From an uncultured Oscillospiraceae bacterium (GTDB lineage Bacteria; Bacillota; Clostridia; Oscillospirales; Oscillospiraceae): a stretch of DNA of 7,916 bases. The translations under genes and the position numbers were made by a program. The DNA is taken from assembly GCA_934668295.1 (NCBI GenBank), contig CAKUND010000093.1, forward strand, positions 1 to 7,916, written 5' to 3'. Numbering within the stretch: position 1 is the stretch's first letter; each line of letters opens with the position of its first letter. Shown one piece after another: positions 1 to 6,050 of the stretch. A model generated the notes under the pieces. The model searched no databases and was not told the DNA's origin. It saw only the letters and a program-made list of their open reading frames with translations.

Positions 1-77
1 CCCCGGCAGAACTGCCCGTAAAACGAGACAAAGCCGGAGGCCGTATTGCCGCCCAGAAAATACCGCGTCACCGCCAT
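1..77 (-). CDS. 5' end of an unidentified gene running off the left edge
   Basis: Read leftward from position 77, an ATG opens a frame of 25 codons without a stop up to the window edge. The peptide starts MAVTRYFLGGNTASGFVSFY. An AGGAGG-type ribosome binding site (86-91 on the complementary strand) lies 8 nt before the ATG, which makes this a believable real start rather than a chance frame. The Y-F-x-G-x-N-T-x-x-G-F pattern reminds me of the N-terminus of a family of P-loop ATPases of unknown role in Clostridia (the PRK06851 type). That is only memory of a pattern: the diagnostic Walker motifs would lie outside the window. A 7-bp hairpin (89-109) overlaps the ribosome binding site. No clear promoter was found upstream. 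The gene is certain to be partial here; the product call is weak. Confidence 0.6.
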   Translation of the reverse strand, partial: MAVTRYFLGGNTASGFVSFYGQFCR

Positions 78-88
78 AAAATGCCCCT

Positions 89-109
89 CCTGTATAGCAA
101 GAATACAGG
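89..109 (-). promoter_or_regulatory. Hairpin overlapping the ribosome binding site of the left-edge gene
   Basis: CCTGTAT (89-95) and ATACAGG (103-109) form a perfect 7-bp stem with a 7-nt loop. In the minus-strand transcript the 3' arm ends in CAGG, which contributes the first AGG of the AGGAGG ribosome binding site. The stem could therefore partly hide that site. It is short and A/T-containing, so a regulatory role is only a possibility. Confidence 0.35.
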
Positions 110-148
110 TAGTGTATGCAGCCGCGCGGCGGGATGTGCGTGCATTTC

Positions 149-175
149 GGCGCGCGGCGAAATTCGCGGCGCGCC
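149..175. repeat. GC-rich perfect-arm hairpin in the gene-free stretch
   Basis: A 27-nt inverted repeat: GGCGCGC (149-155) pairs with GCGCGCC (169-175). After one G-G mismatch, GCGAA pairs with TTCGC around a single central A. In total 12 pairs surround the mismatch, which would be stable in either DNA or RNA. Neither side carries a T-tract, so it does not look like an intrinsic terminator. It sits 4 bp before the first palindromic repeat unit (179-286) and may belong to the same element cluster. No coding sequence is supported anywhere in 78-464. Confidence 0.5.
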
Positions 176-178
176 AGT

Positions 179-286
179 TGTAGGGGCCGATGCCCACATC
201 GGACCGGCAGAGTGCACTGTTTTTACGGAAATCTTCGACAAATCCGCAGCTTCCCAGTGGGCCGACAGAGTCGTCGGCCCCTACAA
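179..286. repeat. Palindrome-flanked repeat unit, copy 1
   Basis: The unit begins TGTAGGGGC and ends GCCCCTACA, so its outer ends are inverted. The left end holds a hairpin, CCGATG-CCCA-CATCGG. The right end holds GGGCCGAC-AGAGTC-GTCGGCCC (258-279). Between them is a spacer beginning TTTTACGGAAAT (221) and ending CTTCCCA. A second copy starts 124-125 bp later (304-410). The spacers of the two copies run in the same direction and differ at about 8 of 45 aligned positions. It is noncoding, and similar GTAGGGGC palindromes are, from memory, dispersed in many Oscillospiraceae genomes. It could be a non-autonomous mobile or REP-like element. No transposase is nearby. Confidence 0.75.
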
Positions 287-303
287 CGGCACTCGCTCTT
301 CCC

Positions 304-410
304 TGTAGGGGCGGACGACTCTGTCCGCCCGCAGAATATATCGATTTTACGGAAATATCCGGAAAATTCGCAACTTCCCAACGGGCCGATGTGGGCATCG
401 GCCCCTACAG
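304..410. repeat. Palindrome-flanked repeat unit, copy 2
   Basis: Second copy of the unit at 179-286, again opening TGTAGGGGC and closing GCCCCTACA. Its left hairpin is GGGCGGAC-GACTCT-GTCCGCCC (309-330) and its right hairpin is GGGCCGATG-TGGG-CATCGGCCC (383-404). The right hairpin core is the exact reverse complement of the left hairpin core of copy 1. The left hairpin is the reverse complement of the right hairpin of copy 1 except for one base on each arm, and those two changes keep the pairing. The spacer (from 345) runs in the same direction as in copy 1. The copy ends 54 bp beyond the stop of the minus-strand pseudouridine synthase gene and could serve as its 3' structure, although it has no U-tract. 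Confidence 0.75.
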
Positions 411-464
411 TCAAACGGGAAAATACGGTGCGAATTTGCCGAAAGCTTTGTACTGTACATCGTA

Positions 465-1091
465 TCAGAAAAACACCGTCCACGGGAACTGGGACGGGGG
501 CTGGGCCTCGAAGACCGCCTCGTCCTTCCCGTCCGGGAAGGAAAGCCGGTACGACCAGAGCGCGCAGGCGCAGCGATTGTCGCGGCTGCCGTATTTTCTG
601 TCGCCCAGCAGCGGCAAGCCGCGGGAGGCAAACTGGACGCGGATCTGGTGCGTGCGCCCTGTCTCGAGCCGGATGCGCGCGAGGCTCAGTCCGTCCCGCT
701 CGGCAAGGATCTCATAGTGCAGCCGCGCCTGCTTCACGCCGCCGCGCGGCCGTCTGACCACATACGTCTTGTTTTTCACCCGGTCGTGGAACAGCAGATC
801 CTCCAGCGTCCCGGCCCTCTCTGCCGGGCAGCCGGTCAAAACGGCCAGATATGTCTTCTGCATGCTCCCCTGCCCCATTGCCTGCGTCAAATGCGCGGCC
901 TCCTGCGCCGTTTTTGCGTAGACCATCACGCCGCCGACCGCCTGGTCGAGCCGGTGGACGGGGAACACTTCGCACCCCAACTGCGCCGCAAGCAGCTGCG
1001 GCATGGATTCCTGCTGCGTTCCCTGCGCGGCGATGCCGGCAGGCTTGACGCAGACGATATAACGCGCCGTTTCCTTCAGAAGTTCAATCAT
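465..1091 (-). CDS. RluA-family RNA pseudouridine synthase, catalytic domain only
   Basis: This 208-residue enzyme should isomerise uridine to pseudouridine in rRNA or tRNA in the cytoplasm. Family hallmarks are visible in order: a KPAG segment (16-19), VHRLDQAVGG (45-54) with the catalytic aspartate D49, KTYLAVLTG (79-87), the ETGRTHQIR motif (143-151) and GDRKYG (163-168). RluC/RluD-type enzymes usually run near 300 residues with an N-terminal S4 RNA-binding domain. Here the protein begins directly with the catalytic fold, so it is a short single-domain member and its target uridine cannot be deduced. After HRLD, the more usual T-S is V-G, which I recall as common in clostridial members. 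The ATG at 1089-1091 follows a GAGG-type ribosome binding site and a promoter with a leader of about 18 nt. The gene is monocistronic as far as can be seen. The family call is firm; the substrate is unknown. Confidence 0.93.
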   Translation of the reverse strand: MIELLKETARYIVCVKPAGIAAQGTQQESMPQLLAAQLGCEVFPVHRLDQAVGGVMVYAKTAQEAAHLTQAMGQGSMQKTYLAVLTGCPAERAGTLEDLLFHDRVKNKTYVVRRPRGGVKQARLHYEILAERDGLSLARIRLETGRTHQIRVQFASRGLPLLGDRKYGSRDNRCACALWSYRLSFPDGKDEAVFEAQPPSQFPWTVFF

Positions 1092-1115
1092 ATGCTTCGC
1101 CTCGCTTCTGCAGCT

Positions 1116-1144
1116 ATTCTATCAAAAAAACAGGACATGCGCAA
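1116..1144 (-). promoter_or_regulatory. Sigma-A promoter of the pseudouridine synthase gene
   Basis: On the minus strand TTGCGC (1139-1144) and TAGAAT (1116-1121) are separated by exactly 17 bp. Transcription would start near 1109, leaving a leader of about 18 nt. The spacer includes a run of seven T residues. This -35 box is 4 bp from the -35 box of the divergent exporter promoter. Confidence 0.7.
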
Positions 1145-1148
1145 CGGC

Positions 1149-1177
1149 TTGCAATCTTGGAAAACTCTCGGTATAAT
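1149..1177 (+). promoter_or_regulatory. Sigma-A promoter of the ABC exporter gene
   Basis: TTGCAA (1149-1154) and a consensus TATAAT (1172-1177) lie 17 bp apart. Transcription would start near 1184, giving a leader of about 22 nt that contains only the CGGAG ribosome binding site (1196-1200). There is no room for an operator in the leader. Regulation, if any, would act in the 4-bp gap or over the divergent promoter. Confidence 0.8.
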
Positions 1178-1205
1178 ACACACGACTATAAGAAACGGAG
1201 CAAGC

Positions 1206-2957
1206 ATGATGACAACAGAGCAATACCGGAAGCGATCTGGCTTTTCGATCTTCCTGTCCTTCTTCAAGCCCCACCGGGGTCTGTTTTTTCTCGACATGGC
1301 CTGCGCGCTGGTCGTGTCGATGATCGATCTGGCGTACCCGATCATCTCGCGCTACGCCATGCGCACGCTGCTGCCGCAGAGCGCGTACCGCACGTTCTTT
1401 ACGATCATGCTGATCGTGCTGGCGGCGTATGCGCTGCGGTCGGTGCTGTATTTCATCATCACCTACTGGGGTCACACCTTCGGCATCCGCGTGGAGGCCG
1501 ATATCCGCGCGGCTCTGTTTGGACACATGCAGGAGCTGGGGTTTGAGTTCTTCGACCGCAACCGCACCGGTCAGCTCATGAGCCGCATGACGACCGACCT
1601 CTTTGAGATCACCGAGCTTGCCCACCACGGGCCGGAGGATCTGTTCATCTCGCTCGTGACCATCGTAGGCGCGCTGGCCGTCATGGCGACGATCGAGTGG
1701 CGGCTGGCGCTGGTCGTGGCGGTCATGATCCCGGTGTTTATCGCGATCATCGTCTCGCGCCGCAAGGCCATGCGCGAGGCCTCCCGCCGCGTGAAGAAAA
1801 AGACCGGCGCGATCAACGCTGACATTGAATCGGCCCTGTCCGGCATCCGCACGGCTAAGGCCTTTGCCAACGAGCATGTCGAGGAGGAAAAATTCGACCG
1901 CTCGAACGACATTTACAAGACCTCCAAGAAGATGTTCCATCGGGAAATGGGCATTTTCATGGCCGTGATGGAGTTTTTCACAAGCTCTCTGTCCGTGGCT
2001 GTCGTGACCGTGGGCGGCCTTCTCATCATGAAGGGCCAGATGGACACGGTCGATCTTCTGACGTTCACGCTCTATATCGCGTCCTTCGTCAACCCCATCC
2101 GGAAGCTTGCGAACTTCACGGAGCTGTTTTCCAATGGCACGGCGGGCTTTGAGCGCTTTTTGGAGATCATGCGCACCGCGCCGGAGCTGCACGACGCGCC
2201 GGACGCGGTCGAGCTGACGCAGGTGCGCGGCGAGATCGGCGTCGAGAACGTGAGCTTTTCCTACGAGGACGACCCGGAGGTCCTGCATGACGTGTCTCTG
2301 CACGTCCCGGCGGGCAAGACCGTCGCCATCGTCGGCCCCTCCGGCGGCGGCAAGAGCACGCTCTGCCAGCTCATCCCCCGCTTTTACGACGTGACCGGCG
2401 GCGCGATCACCGTCGACGGCCACGACGTGCGCAGCGTCACGCAGGAGTCCCTGCGCCGCTCCATCGGCATCGTGCAGCAGGATGTGTTCCTGTTTGCCGA
2501 TTCCATTCTGGAGAACATCCGCTACGGCAGGCCCGGCGCGACGATGGAGGAGATCATTGACGCGGCGAAGCGCGCGGAAATTTACGACGATATCATGGCC
2601 ATGCCCGACGGCTTCGACACCTACGTCGGCGAGCGCGGAACGCTCCTGTCCGGCGGACAGAAGCAGCGCATCTCCATCGCGCGCATTTTCCTCAAAAACC
2701 CGCCCATCCTCATTCTCGACGAGGCGACGAGCGCCCTTGACACGCTGACCGAGGCGAAGATCCAGCACGCGTTTGACGAGCTGGCCAAAAACCGCACCAC
2801 GCTCATCATTGCGCATCGCCTGTCCACCGTCCGCGCCGCGGGTGAGATCATCGTCATTGCCGATGGCCGCATTGCCGAGCGCGGCACGAACGAGGAGCTG
2901 CTCAAAAAAGACGGCATTTACGCCAGCCTCTGCCGGACGCAGAATCTGCTGGCATAA
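1206..2957 (+). CDS. ABC exporter half-transporter (fused membrane and ATPase domains, MsbA/LmrA type)
   Basis: At 583 residues this has the normal size of a type IV (ABCB-like) exporter subunit that works as a dimer in the cytoplasmic membrane. The N-terminal half carries about six membrane spans (roughly 24-46, 62-86, 143-163, 165-183, 250-275, 283-300). The C-terminal ATPase is complete: A-loop Y353, Walker A GPSGGGKST (377-385), Q-loop Q425, signature LSGGQ (481-485), Walker B ILILDE with D505 and catalytic E506, and H-loop H537. With E506 and H537 both present it should hydrolyse ATP as a homodimer, although pairing with an unseen partner cannot be excluded. The frame is open far upstream, but 1206 is chosen because CGGAG ends 5 nt before it and the promoter at 1149-1177 lies inside the longer frame. 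A second ATG at 1209 (8 nt spacing) is equally possible. No neighbour hints at the substrate; drug, lipid or peptide export are all open. Confidence 0.93.
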   Translation: MMTTEQYRKRSGFSIFLSFFKPHRGLFFLDMACALVVSMIDLAYPIISRYAMRTLLPQSAYRTFFTIMLIVLAAYALRSVLYFIITYWGHTFGIRVEADIRAALFGHMQELGFEFFDRNRTGQLMSRMTTDLFEITELAHHGPEDLFISLVTIVGALAVMATIEWRLALVVAVMIPVFIAIIVSRRKAMREASRRVKKKTGAINADIESALSGIRTAKAFANEHVEEEKFDRSNDIYKTSKKMFHREMGIFMAVMEFFTSSLSVAVVTVGGLLIMKGQMDTVDLLTFTLYIASFVNPIRKLANFTELFSNGTAGFERFLEIMRTAPELHDAPDAVELTQVRGEIGVENVSFSYEDDPEVLHDVSLHVPAGKTVAIVGPSGGGKSTLCQLIPRFYDVTGGAITVDGHDVRSVTQESLRRSIGIVQQDVFLFADSILENIRYGRPGATMEEIIDAAKRAEIYDDIMAMPDGFDTYVGERGTLLSGGQKQRISIARIFLKNPPILILDEATSALDTLTEAKIQHAFDELAKNRTTLIIAHRLSTVRAAGEIIVIADGRIAERGTNEELLKKDGIYASLCRTQNLLA

Positions 2958-2964
2958 AAGAAAT

Positions 2965-3005
2965 TGCCCCGTCCGGCTTTTATGCTGGACGGGGCATATT
3001 TTTTC
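2965..3005. terminator. Bidirectional intrinsic terminator between the exporter and thrS
   Basis: TGCCCCGTCC (2965-2974) pairs with GGACGGGGCA (2987-2996). The stem extends inward through a G-T pair and GC/GC to about 13 pairs with a 6-nt loop. On the plus strand it is followed by TATTTTTT, ending exporter transcription 8 nt after its stop. On the minus strand it follows the thrS stop (3008-3010) directly and is trailed by ATTTCTTTT. One hairpin thus serves both convergent genes. Confidence 0.9.
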
Positions 3006-3007
3006 CC

Positions 3008-4801
3008 TTATTTCTTCAGCTTGTTGTCCACAACGTCCTTGAGGACTGCCGTGAACGCCTCGAGCGTCATCGCGCCGAGATCGCCGTCCGCGCGGTGGCG
3101 CGGGGAGACGGTACCGGCTTCGATGTCGCGGTCGCCGACCACAAGCATGTAGGGGATCTTCTCCATCTGCGCGTCGCGGATCTTCTTGCCGATCTTCTCG
3201 CTGCGGGTGTCGACCGTCACGCGGTAGCCCTGCGCGGTGAGCTTTGCAGCCTGATCCTTGCAGTAATCGACAGCGCGGTCCGTGACCGGCAGGAAGCGAA
3301 CCTGCTCCGGGGCCATCCATGTGGGCAGCGCGCCGGCATACGTCTCGATCAGGTAGGCCAGCGTGCGCTCGTAGCAGCCGAGGCTCGTTCTGTGGATGAT
3401 ATACGGCAGCTTCTTCTCGCCGTTTTCATCCGTGTAGTACATGCCGAAGCGCTCGGCCAGCAGCATGTCGATCTGGATGGTGACGAGGGTGTCCTCCTTG
3501 CCGTAGACGTTTTTGTACTGGATATCCAGCTTCGGGCCGTAGAACGCGGCTTCGTCAATGCCGATATCATATTTGACGTCGAGATCGTCGAGGATCTTTG
3601 CCATGACGCTCTGCGCGTGATCCCACTGCTCTTTGGTGCCCTCGTACTTGTTCTTGGGGTTCGCGGGATCCCACTGGGAGAAGCGGAACGTGCACTTATC
3701 AAGCAGGCCGACTGTGTCGAGGCAATACTTGGCAAGATCGAGGCAGTCACGGAATTCATCCTCCAGCTGATCCGGGCGGAGCACCAGATGCCCCTCAGAG
3801 ATCGTAAACTGACGCACACGGATGAGGCCGTGCATTTCGCCGGAGTCCTCGTTGCGGAACAGCGTGGACGTCTCGCCGAGGCGCATCGGCAGATCGCGGT
3901 AGGAGCGGCCGCGGTTCAGATAGACCTGATACTGGAACGGGCAGGTCATCGGACGCAGGGCGAAGCACTCCTTCGTCTCATCCTGCGGGTCGCCGAGGAC
4001 GAACATGCCGTCCAGATAATGATCCCAGTGGCCGGAGATCTTATAGAGCTCACGCTTGGCCATGAGCGGCGTCTTGGTGAGCAGATAGCCGTGCGCCTGC
4101 TCCACGTCCTCGACCCAGCGCTGCAGCAGCTGAATGACGCGCGCGCCCTTCGGCAGGAGGATGGGAAGGCCCTGGCCGATGCAGTCGACCGTGGTGAAGT
4201 ATTCCAGCTCACGGCCCAGCTTGTTGTGGTCGCGCTTGAGGGCTTCTGCCTGCTCGGCCAGATACTGGTCAAGTTCTTCCTTCTTCGGGAACGCGACGGC
4301 GTAGATTCTCTGCAGCATCTTGCGCTTGGAGTCGCCGCGCCAGTATGCGCCGCAGCACTGCGTGAGCTTGATGGCGTTGCCCTTGATCCTTCCGGTGGAG
4401 TCCAGGTGCGGGCCGGCGCAGAGGTCAGTGAACTCGCCCTGCGTGTAGAACGAGATGTGCGCGTCTTCGGGCAGGTCGTTGATGAGCTCGACCTTATACG
4501 GCTCGTCCTTTTCCTGCATATACCGGATGGCTTCCTCGCGCGGCAGCTCAAAGCGCTCGAGCTTCAGCTTTTCCTTGCAGATCTTGCGCATCTCGGCCTC
4601 GATGGCGTCGAGATTTTCCTGCGTAAAGTTGAACGGGGCGTCAAAGTCATAGTAGAAGCCGTTGTCGATGGACGGGCCGATGGCAAGCTTGACCTTCGGC
4701 CACAGGCGCTTGACGGCCTGCGCCATGACATGGGAACAGGTGTGCCAGTACGTTTTGCGGTACTGCGGGTTTTCAAACGTGAATTCATTGTTTTCGGACA
4801 T
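3008..4801 (-). CDS. thrS: Threonyl-tRNA synthetase lacking the N-terminal TGS domain
   Basis: ThrRS (597 residues) charges tRNA-Thr with threonine using ATP in the cytoplasm. The editing domain is recognisable by HTCSH (H20, H24) and CAGPH (C128, H132), which correspond to the HxxxH and CxGPH editing motifs of E. coli ThrRS. The class II core follows: the zinc ligands C287, H338 and H470, motif 2 around FRNEDSG (315-321), and GFPTW-like ALPTWMAPEQ (491-500) leading into the anticodon-binding domain, which ends normally. The protein starts at the editing domain, so the TGS domain of about 60 residues found in E. coli (642 residues) is absent. The AGGAGG ribosome binding site (4810-4815) 8 nt before the ATG shows that this is the true start. 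Core residues also differ from the textbook form: MTCPFQ replaces MNCPGH, and SEGH replaces the (N/D)DAH that ends in a zinc ligand. Expression is controlled by the upstream T-box. The function call is firm; the subclass is divergent. Confidence 0.96.
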   Translation of the reverse strand: MSENNEFTFENPQYRKTYWHTCSHVMAQAVKRLWPKVKLAIGPSIDNGFYYDFDAPFNFTQENLDAIEAEMRKICKEKLKLERFELPREEAIRYMQEKDEPYKVELINDLPEDAHISFYTQGEFTDLCAGPHLDSTGRIKGNAIKLTQCCGAYWRGDSKRKMLQRIYAVAFPKKEELDQYLAEQAEALKRDHNKLGRELEYFTTVDCIGQGLPILLPKGARVIQLLQRWVEDVEQAHGYLLTKTPLMAKRELYKISGHWDHYLDGMFVLGDPQDETKECFALRPMTCPFQYQVYLNRGRSYRDLPMRLGETSTLFRNEDSGEMHGLIRVRQFTISEGHLVLRPDQLEDEFRDCLDLAKYCLDTVGLLDKCTFRFSQWDPANPKNKYEGTKEQWDHAQSVMAKILDDLDVKYDIGIDEAAFYGPKLDIQYKNVYGKEDTLVTIQIDMLLAERFGMYYTDENGEKKLPYIIHRTSLGCYERTLAYLIETYAGALPTWMAPEQVRFLPVTDRAVDYCKDQAAKLTAQGYRVTVDTRSEKIGKKIRDAQMEKIPYMLVVGDRDIEAGTVSPRHRADGDLGAMTLEAFTAVLKDVVDNKLKK

Positions 4802-4830
4802 ATTCTCTGCCTCCTAATTTGATTTGGGGC

Positions 4831-4872
4831 AAAACAAAAAGCGCCTTACCCCTCTGAATCAGGGGTGAGGCG
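4831..4872 (-). terminator. Regulated terminator of the T-box leader
   Basis: On the minus strand CGCCTCACCCCT (4861-4872) pairs with AGGGGTAAGGCG (4842-4853). This gives 12 positions with one C-A mismatch around a 7-nt loop, followed by C and TTTTTGTTTT (4831-4840). Its 5' arm is shared with the antiterminator, so the two folds exclude each other. It lies 30 nt before the thrS start codon. Confidence 0.93.
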
Positions 4873-5079
4873 TTGTACGCTCCACGGTTCCACCCTGCTT
4901 ACGGATGCACCGCATCCGTCGCTTTGTGTCTCTGTAACGGGAGAACCCGGCAGCGCATTTCCGCACTGCGGCTCAGAAGCGGTATCCGGGCGGGCCTCGC
5001 AAAGACTCTTGCACCAGATGAGTCTCTCTCTGTTGTGCGCTGCCGGTGCCGGGACGTGTCTTCGTCTCAGCCTTTTCTG
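4831..5079 (-). promoter_or_regulatory. T-box riboswitch (tRNA-Thr sensing) in the thrS leader
   Basis: The leader RNA runs leftward from about 5079. It senses uncharged tRNA-Thr and decides between termination and read-through. Stem I has a basal helix (GGCU/AGCC, then GAAG/CUUC) closing a loop whose 3' side is AUACCG. The likely specifier codon is ACC (4981-4983, complementary strand), a Thr codon followed by a purine as usual. The apical part contains CAGAGAG, an AGACUC/GAGUCU helix and UGGUG. A perfect 8-bp stem III lies at 4901-4919. The T-box AGGGTGGAACCGTG is at 4883-4896. The antiterminator fits exactly: AGGG/CCCU, a 7-nt bulge UGGAACC, then GUGGAGCG/CGCCUCAC with one wobble and one mismatch, and loop UACAA. 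Its 3' strand (4861-4872) is the 5' strand of the terminator. The downstream gene is thrS, which agrees with the specifier. Confidence 0.95.
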
Positions 5080-5085
5080 GATGCT

Positions 5086-5114
5086 ACAATAGCACGTTTC
5101 CGGGATTCTGTCAA
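5086..5114 (-). promoter_or_regulatory. Sigma-A promoter of thrS and its T-box leader
   Basis: On the minus strand a consensus TTGACA (5109-5114) and TATTGT (5086-5091) are 17 bp apart. Transcription should start near 5079, just before stem I of the T-box. It faces away from the rsmA promoter at 5138-5166. Confidence 0.88.
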
Positions 5115-5137
5115 TCCCCCGCGGACACGGAAATGCG

Positions 5138-5166
5138 TTGCAAACCGGCTTTTTTTCTGATATCAT
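5138..5166 (+). promoter_or_regulatory. Sigma-A promoter of rsmA
   Basis: TTGCAA (5138-5143) and TATCAT (5161-5166) are 17 bp apart, with a T-tract in the spacer. Transcription from near 5173 would leave a leader of about 22 nt carrying the AGGGAGG ribosome binding site. No riboswitch or operator is visible in so short a leader. Confidence 0.65.
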
Positions 5167-5195
5167 AATCTTAAAATCATACAGGGAGGTCAACG

Positions 5196-6050
5196 ATGGA
5201 CCTTTGTAATATCAACGAGATCAAGGCGCTGCTCGCGCGGCACGGATTCCATTTTTCCAAGGCCAAGGGGCAGAATTTCCTGACGCAGAGCTGGGTGCCG
5301 CAGAACATCGTGCTCGAATCCGGCGTGGACGAGACGTGCGGCGTATTGGAGGTCGGCCCCGGCATCGGGCCGCTGACGCAGCAGCTGTGCCGGTACGCGA
5401 AAAAGGTCGTCGCGGTCGAGGTCGACCGGACGCTCCAGCCCGTGCTGGCCGAGACGATGGCGGGCAATGAAAATCTGGAAATCATCTTCGGCGACATTCT
5501 GAAAACGGACATTTCCGCGCTGGTACAGGAGGAATTCGCGGGCCTGCGCCCGATGGCCTGCGCGAATCTGCCGTATTACATCACGACGCCTGTGCTGGCC
5601 GCGCTTCTGGAGAGCCGCGCATTCGAGGCCGTGACCGTCATGGTGCAGAAGGAGGTCGCGCAGCGCATCTGCTCGCCCGCAGGCAAGGGCGATTACGGCG
5701 CATTCAGCGTCTTCTGCCAGTATTACGCCGAGCCGGAGCTGCTGTTTGACGTGCCCGCAAGCTGCTTCATCCCGCAGCCGAAGGTCACGAGCGCGGTTTT
5801 GAAGCTCACCATGCGAAAAGAGCCGGTCTGCGAAATTAAGAGCGAGACCATGTTTTTTAAGGTCGTCCGCGCAGCGTTCGCTCAGCGCAGGAAGACGCTT
5901 TTGAACGCACTTTCGTCCGGGCTTTCCCAGTTTGACAAGCCCGCGCTGGCCGCTGTGATCGAATCGTGCGGCTTTGCGCCCACGGTGCGCGGGGAGACGC
6001 TGGATATCCCGGGTTTTGCCGCGATCGCAAACGCGCTGACAGAGGCATAA
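5196..6050 (+). CDS. rsmA: 16S rRNA (adenine(1518)-N6/adenine(1519)-N6)-dimethyltransferase
   Basis: RsmA (KsgA) uses S-adenosylmethionine to dimethylate the two adjacent adenines in the 3'-terminal hairpin of 16S rRNA during late 30S assembly; its loss gives kasugamycin resistance. The protein has 284 residues, the usual size. Motifs visible in order are GQNFL (25-29), the SAM-binding EVGPGIGPLT (52-61), acidic E75 at the end of strand 2, GDIL (99-102), the catalytic NLPYYIT (124-130), FIPQPKVTSAV (191-201) and RAAFAQRRKTL (225-235). The C-terminal helical domain is complete. The ATG is 6 nt after GGAGG (5185-5189). The stop codon overlaps the start of the GIY-YIG gene as TAATG, which implies a two-gene operon with translational coupling. 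Nothing is missing or unusual in the enzyme itself. Confidence 0.97.
   Translation: MDLCNINEIKALLARHGFHFSKAKGQNFLTQSWVPQNIVLESGVDETCGVLEVGPGIGPLTQQLCRYAKKVVAVEVDRTLQPVLAETMAGNENLEIIFGDILKTDISALVQEEFAGLRPMACANLPYYITTPVLAALLESRAFEAVTVMVQKEVAQRICSPAGKGDYGAFSVFCQYYAEPELLFDVPASCFIPQPKVTSAVLKLTMRKEPVCEIKSETMFFKVVRAAFAQRRKTLLNALSSGLSQFDKPALAAVIESCGFAPTVRGETLDIPGFAAIANALTEA

Noticed and set aside
179..410. CRISPR array
   Set aside because: There are only two long units with related spacers, the repeated parts are palindromes of varying sequence, and there are no regular 30-40 bp unique spacers or cas genes.
116..757. Overlapping plus-strand frames across the left intergenic region
   Set aside because: They are Arg/Pro/Ser-rich, run through hairpin repeats and then antisense to the pseudouridine synthase, and show no domain or convincing ribosome binding site.
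648..1205. N-terminal extension of the exporter frame
   Set aside because: The promoter (1149-1177) and ribosome binding site (1196-1200) lie within it, it overlaps the pseudouridine synthase on the other strand, and exporters of this type have no such domain.
1122..3320. A very long open frame on the minus strand antisense to the ABC exporter and the 3' end of thrS
   Set aside because: It is the complement of an exporter with all ATPase motifs, its translation is His/Arg/Asp-rich without recognisable domains, and it crosses a terminator. GC-rich codon bias explains the lack of stops.
3095..4822. A 575-codon plus-strand frame opposite thrS
   Set aside because: It mirrors thrS, where every family motif is in place. 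It has no promoter or ribosome binding site of its own and resembles no protein family I know.
4846..5193. Short frames on both strands between thrS and rsmA
   Set aside because: The region is fully accounted for by the T-box leader and two divergent promoters.
5966..6049. Earlier start for the GIY-YIG gene
   Set aside because: The extra residues lie inside rsmA in another frame and precede the natural VYMLRC start of the domain; the TAATG overlap gives the expected length.
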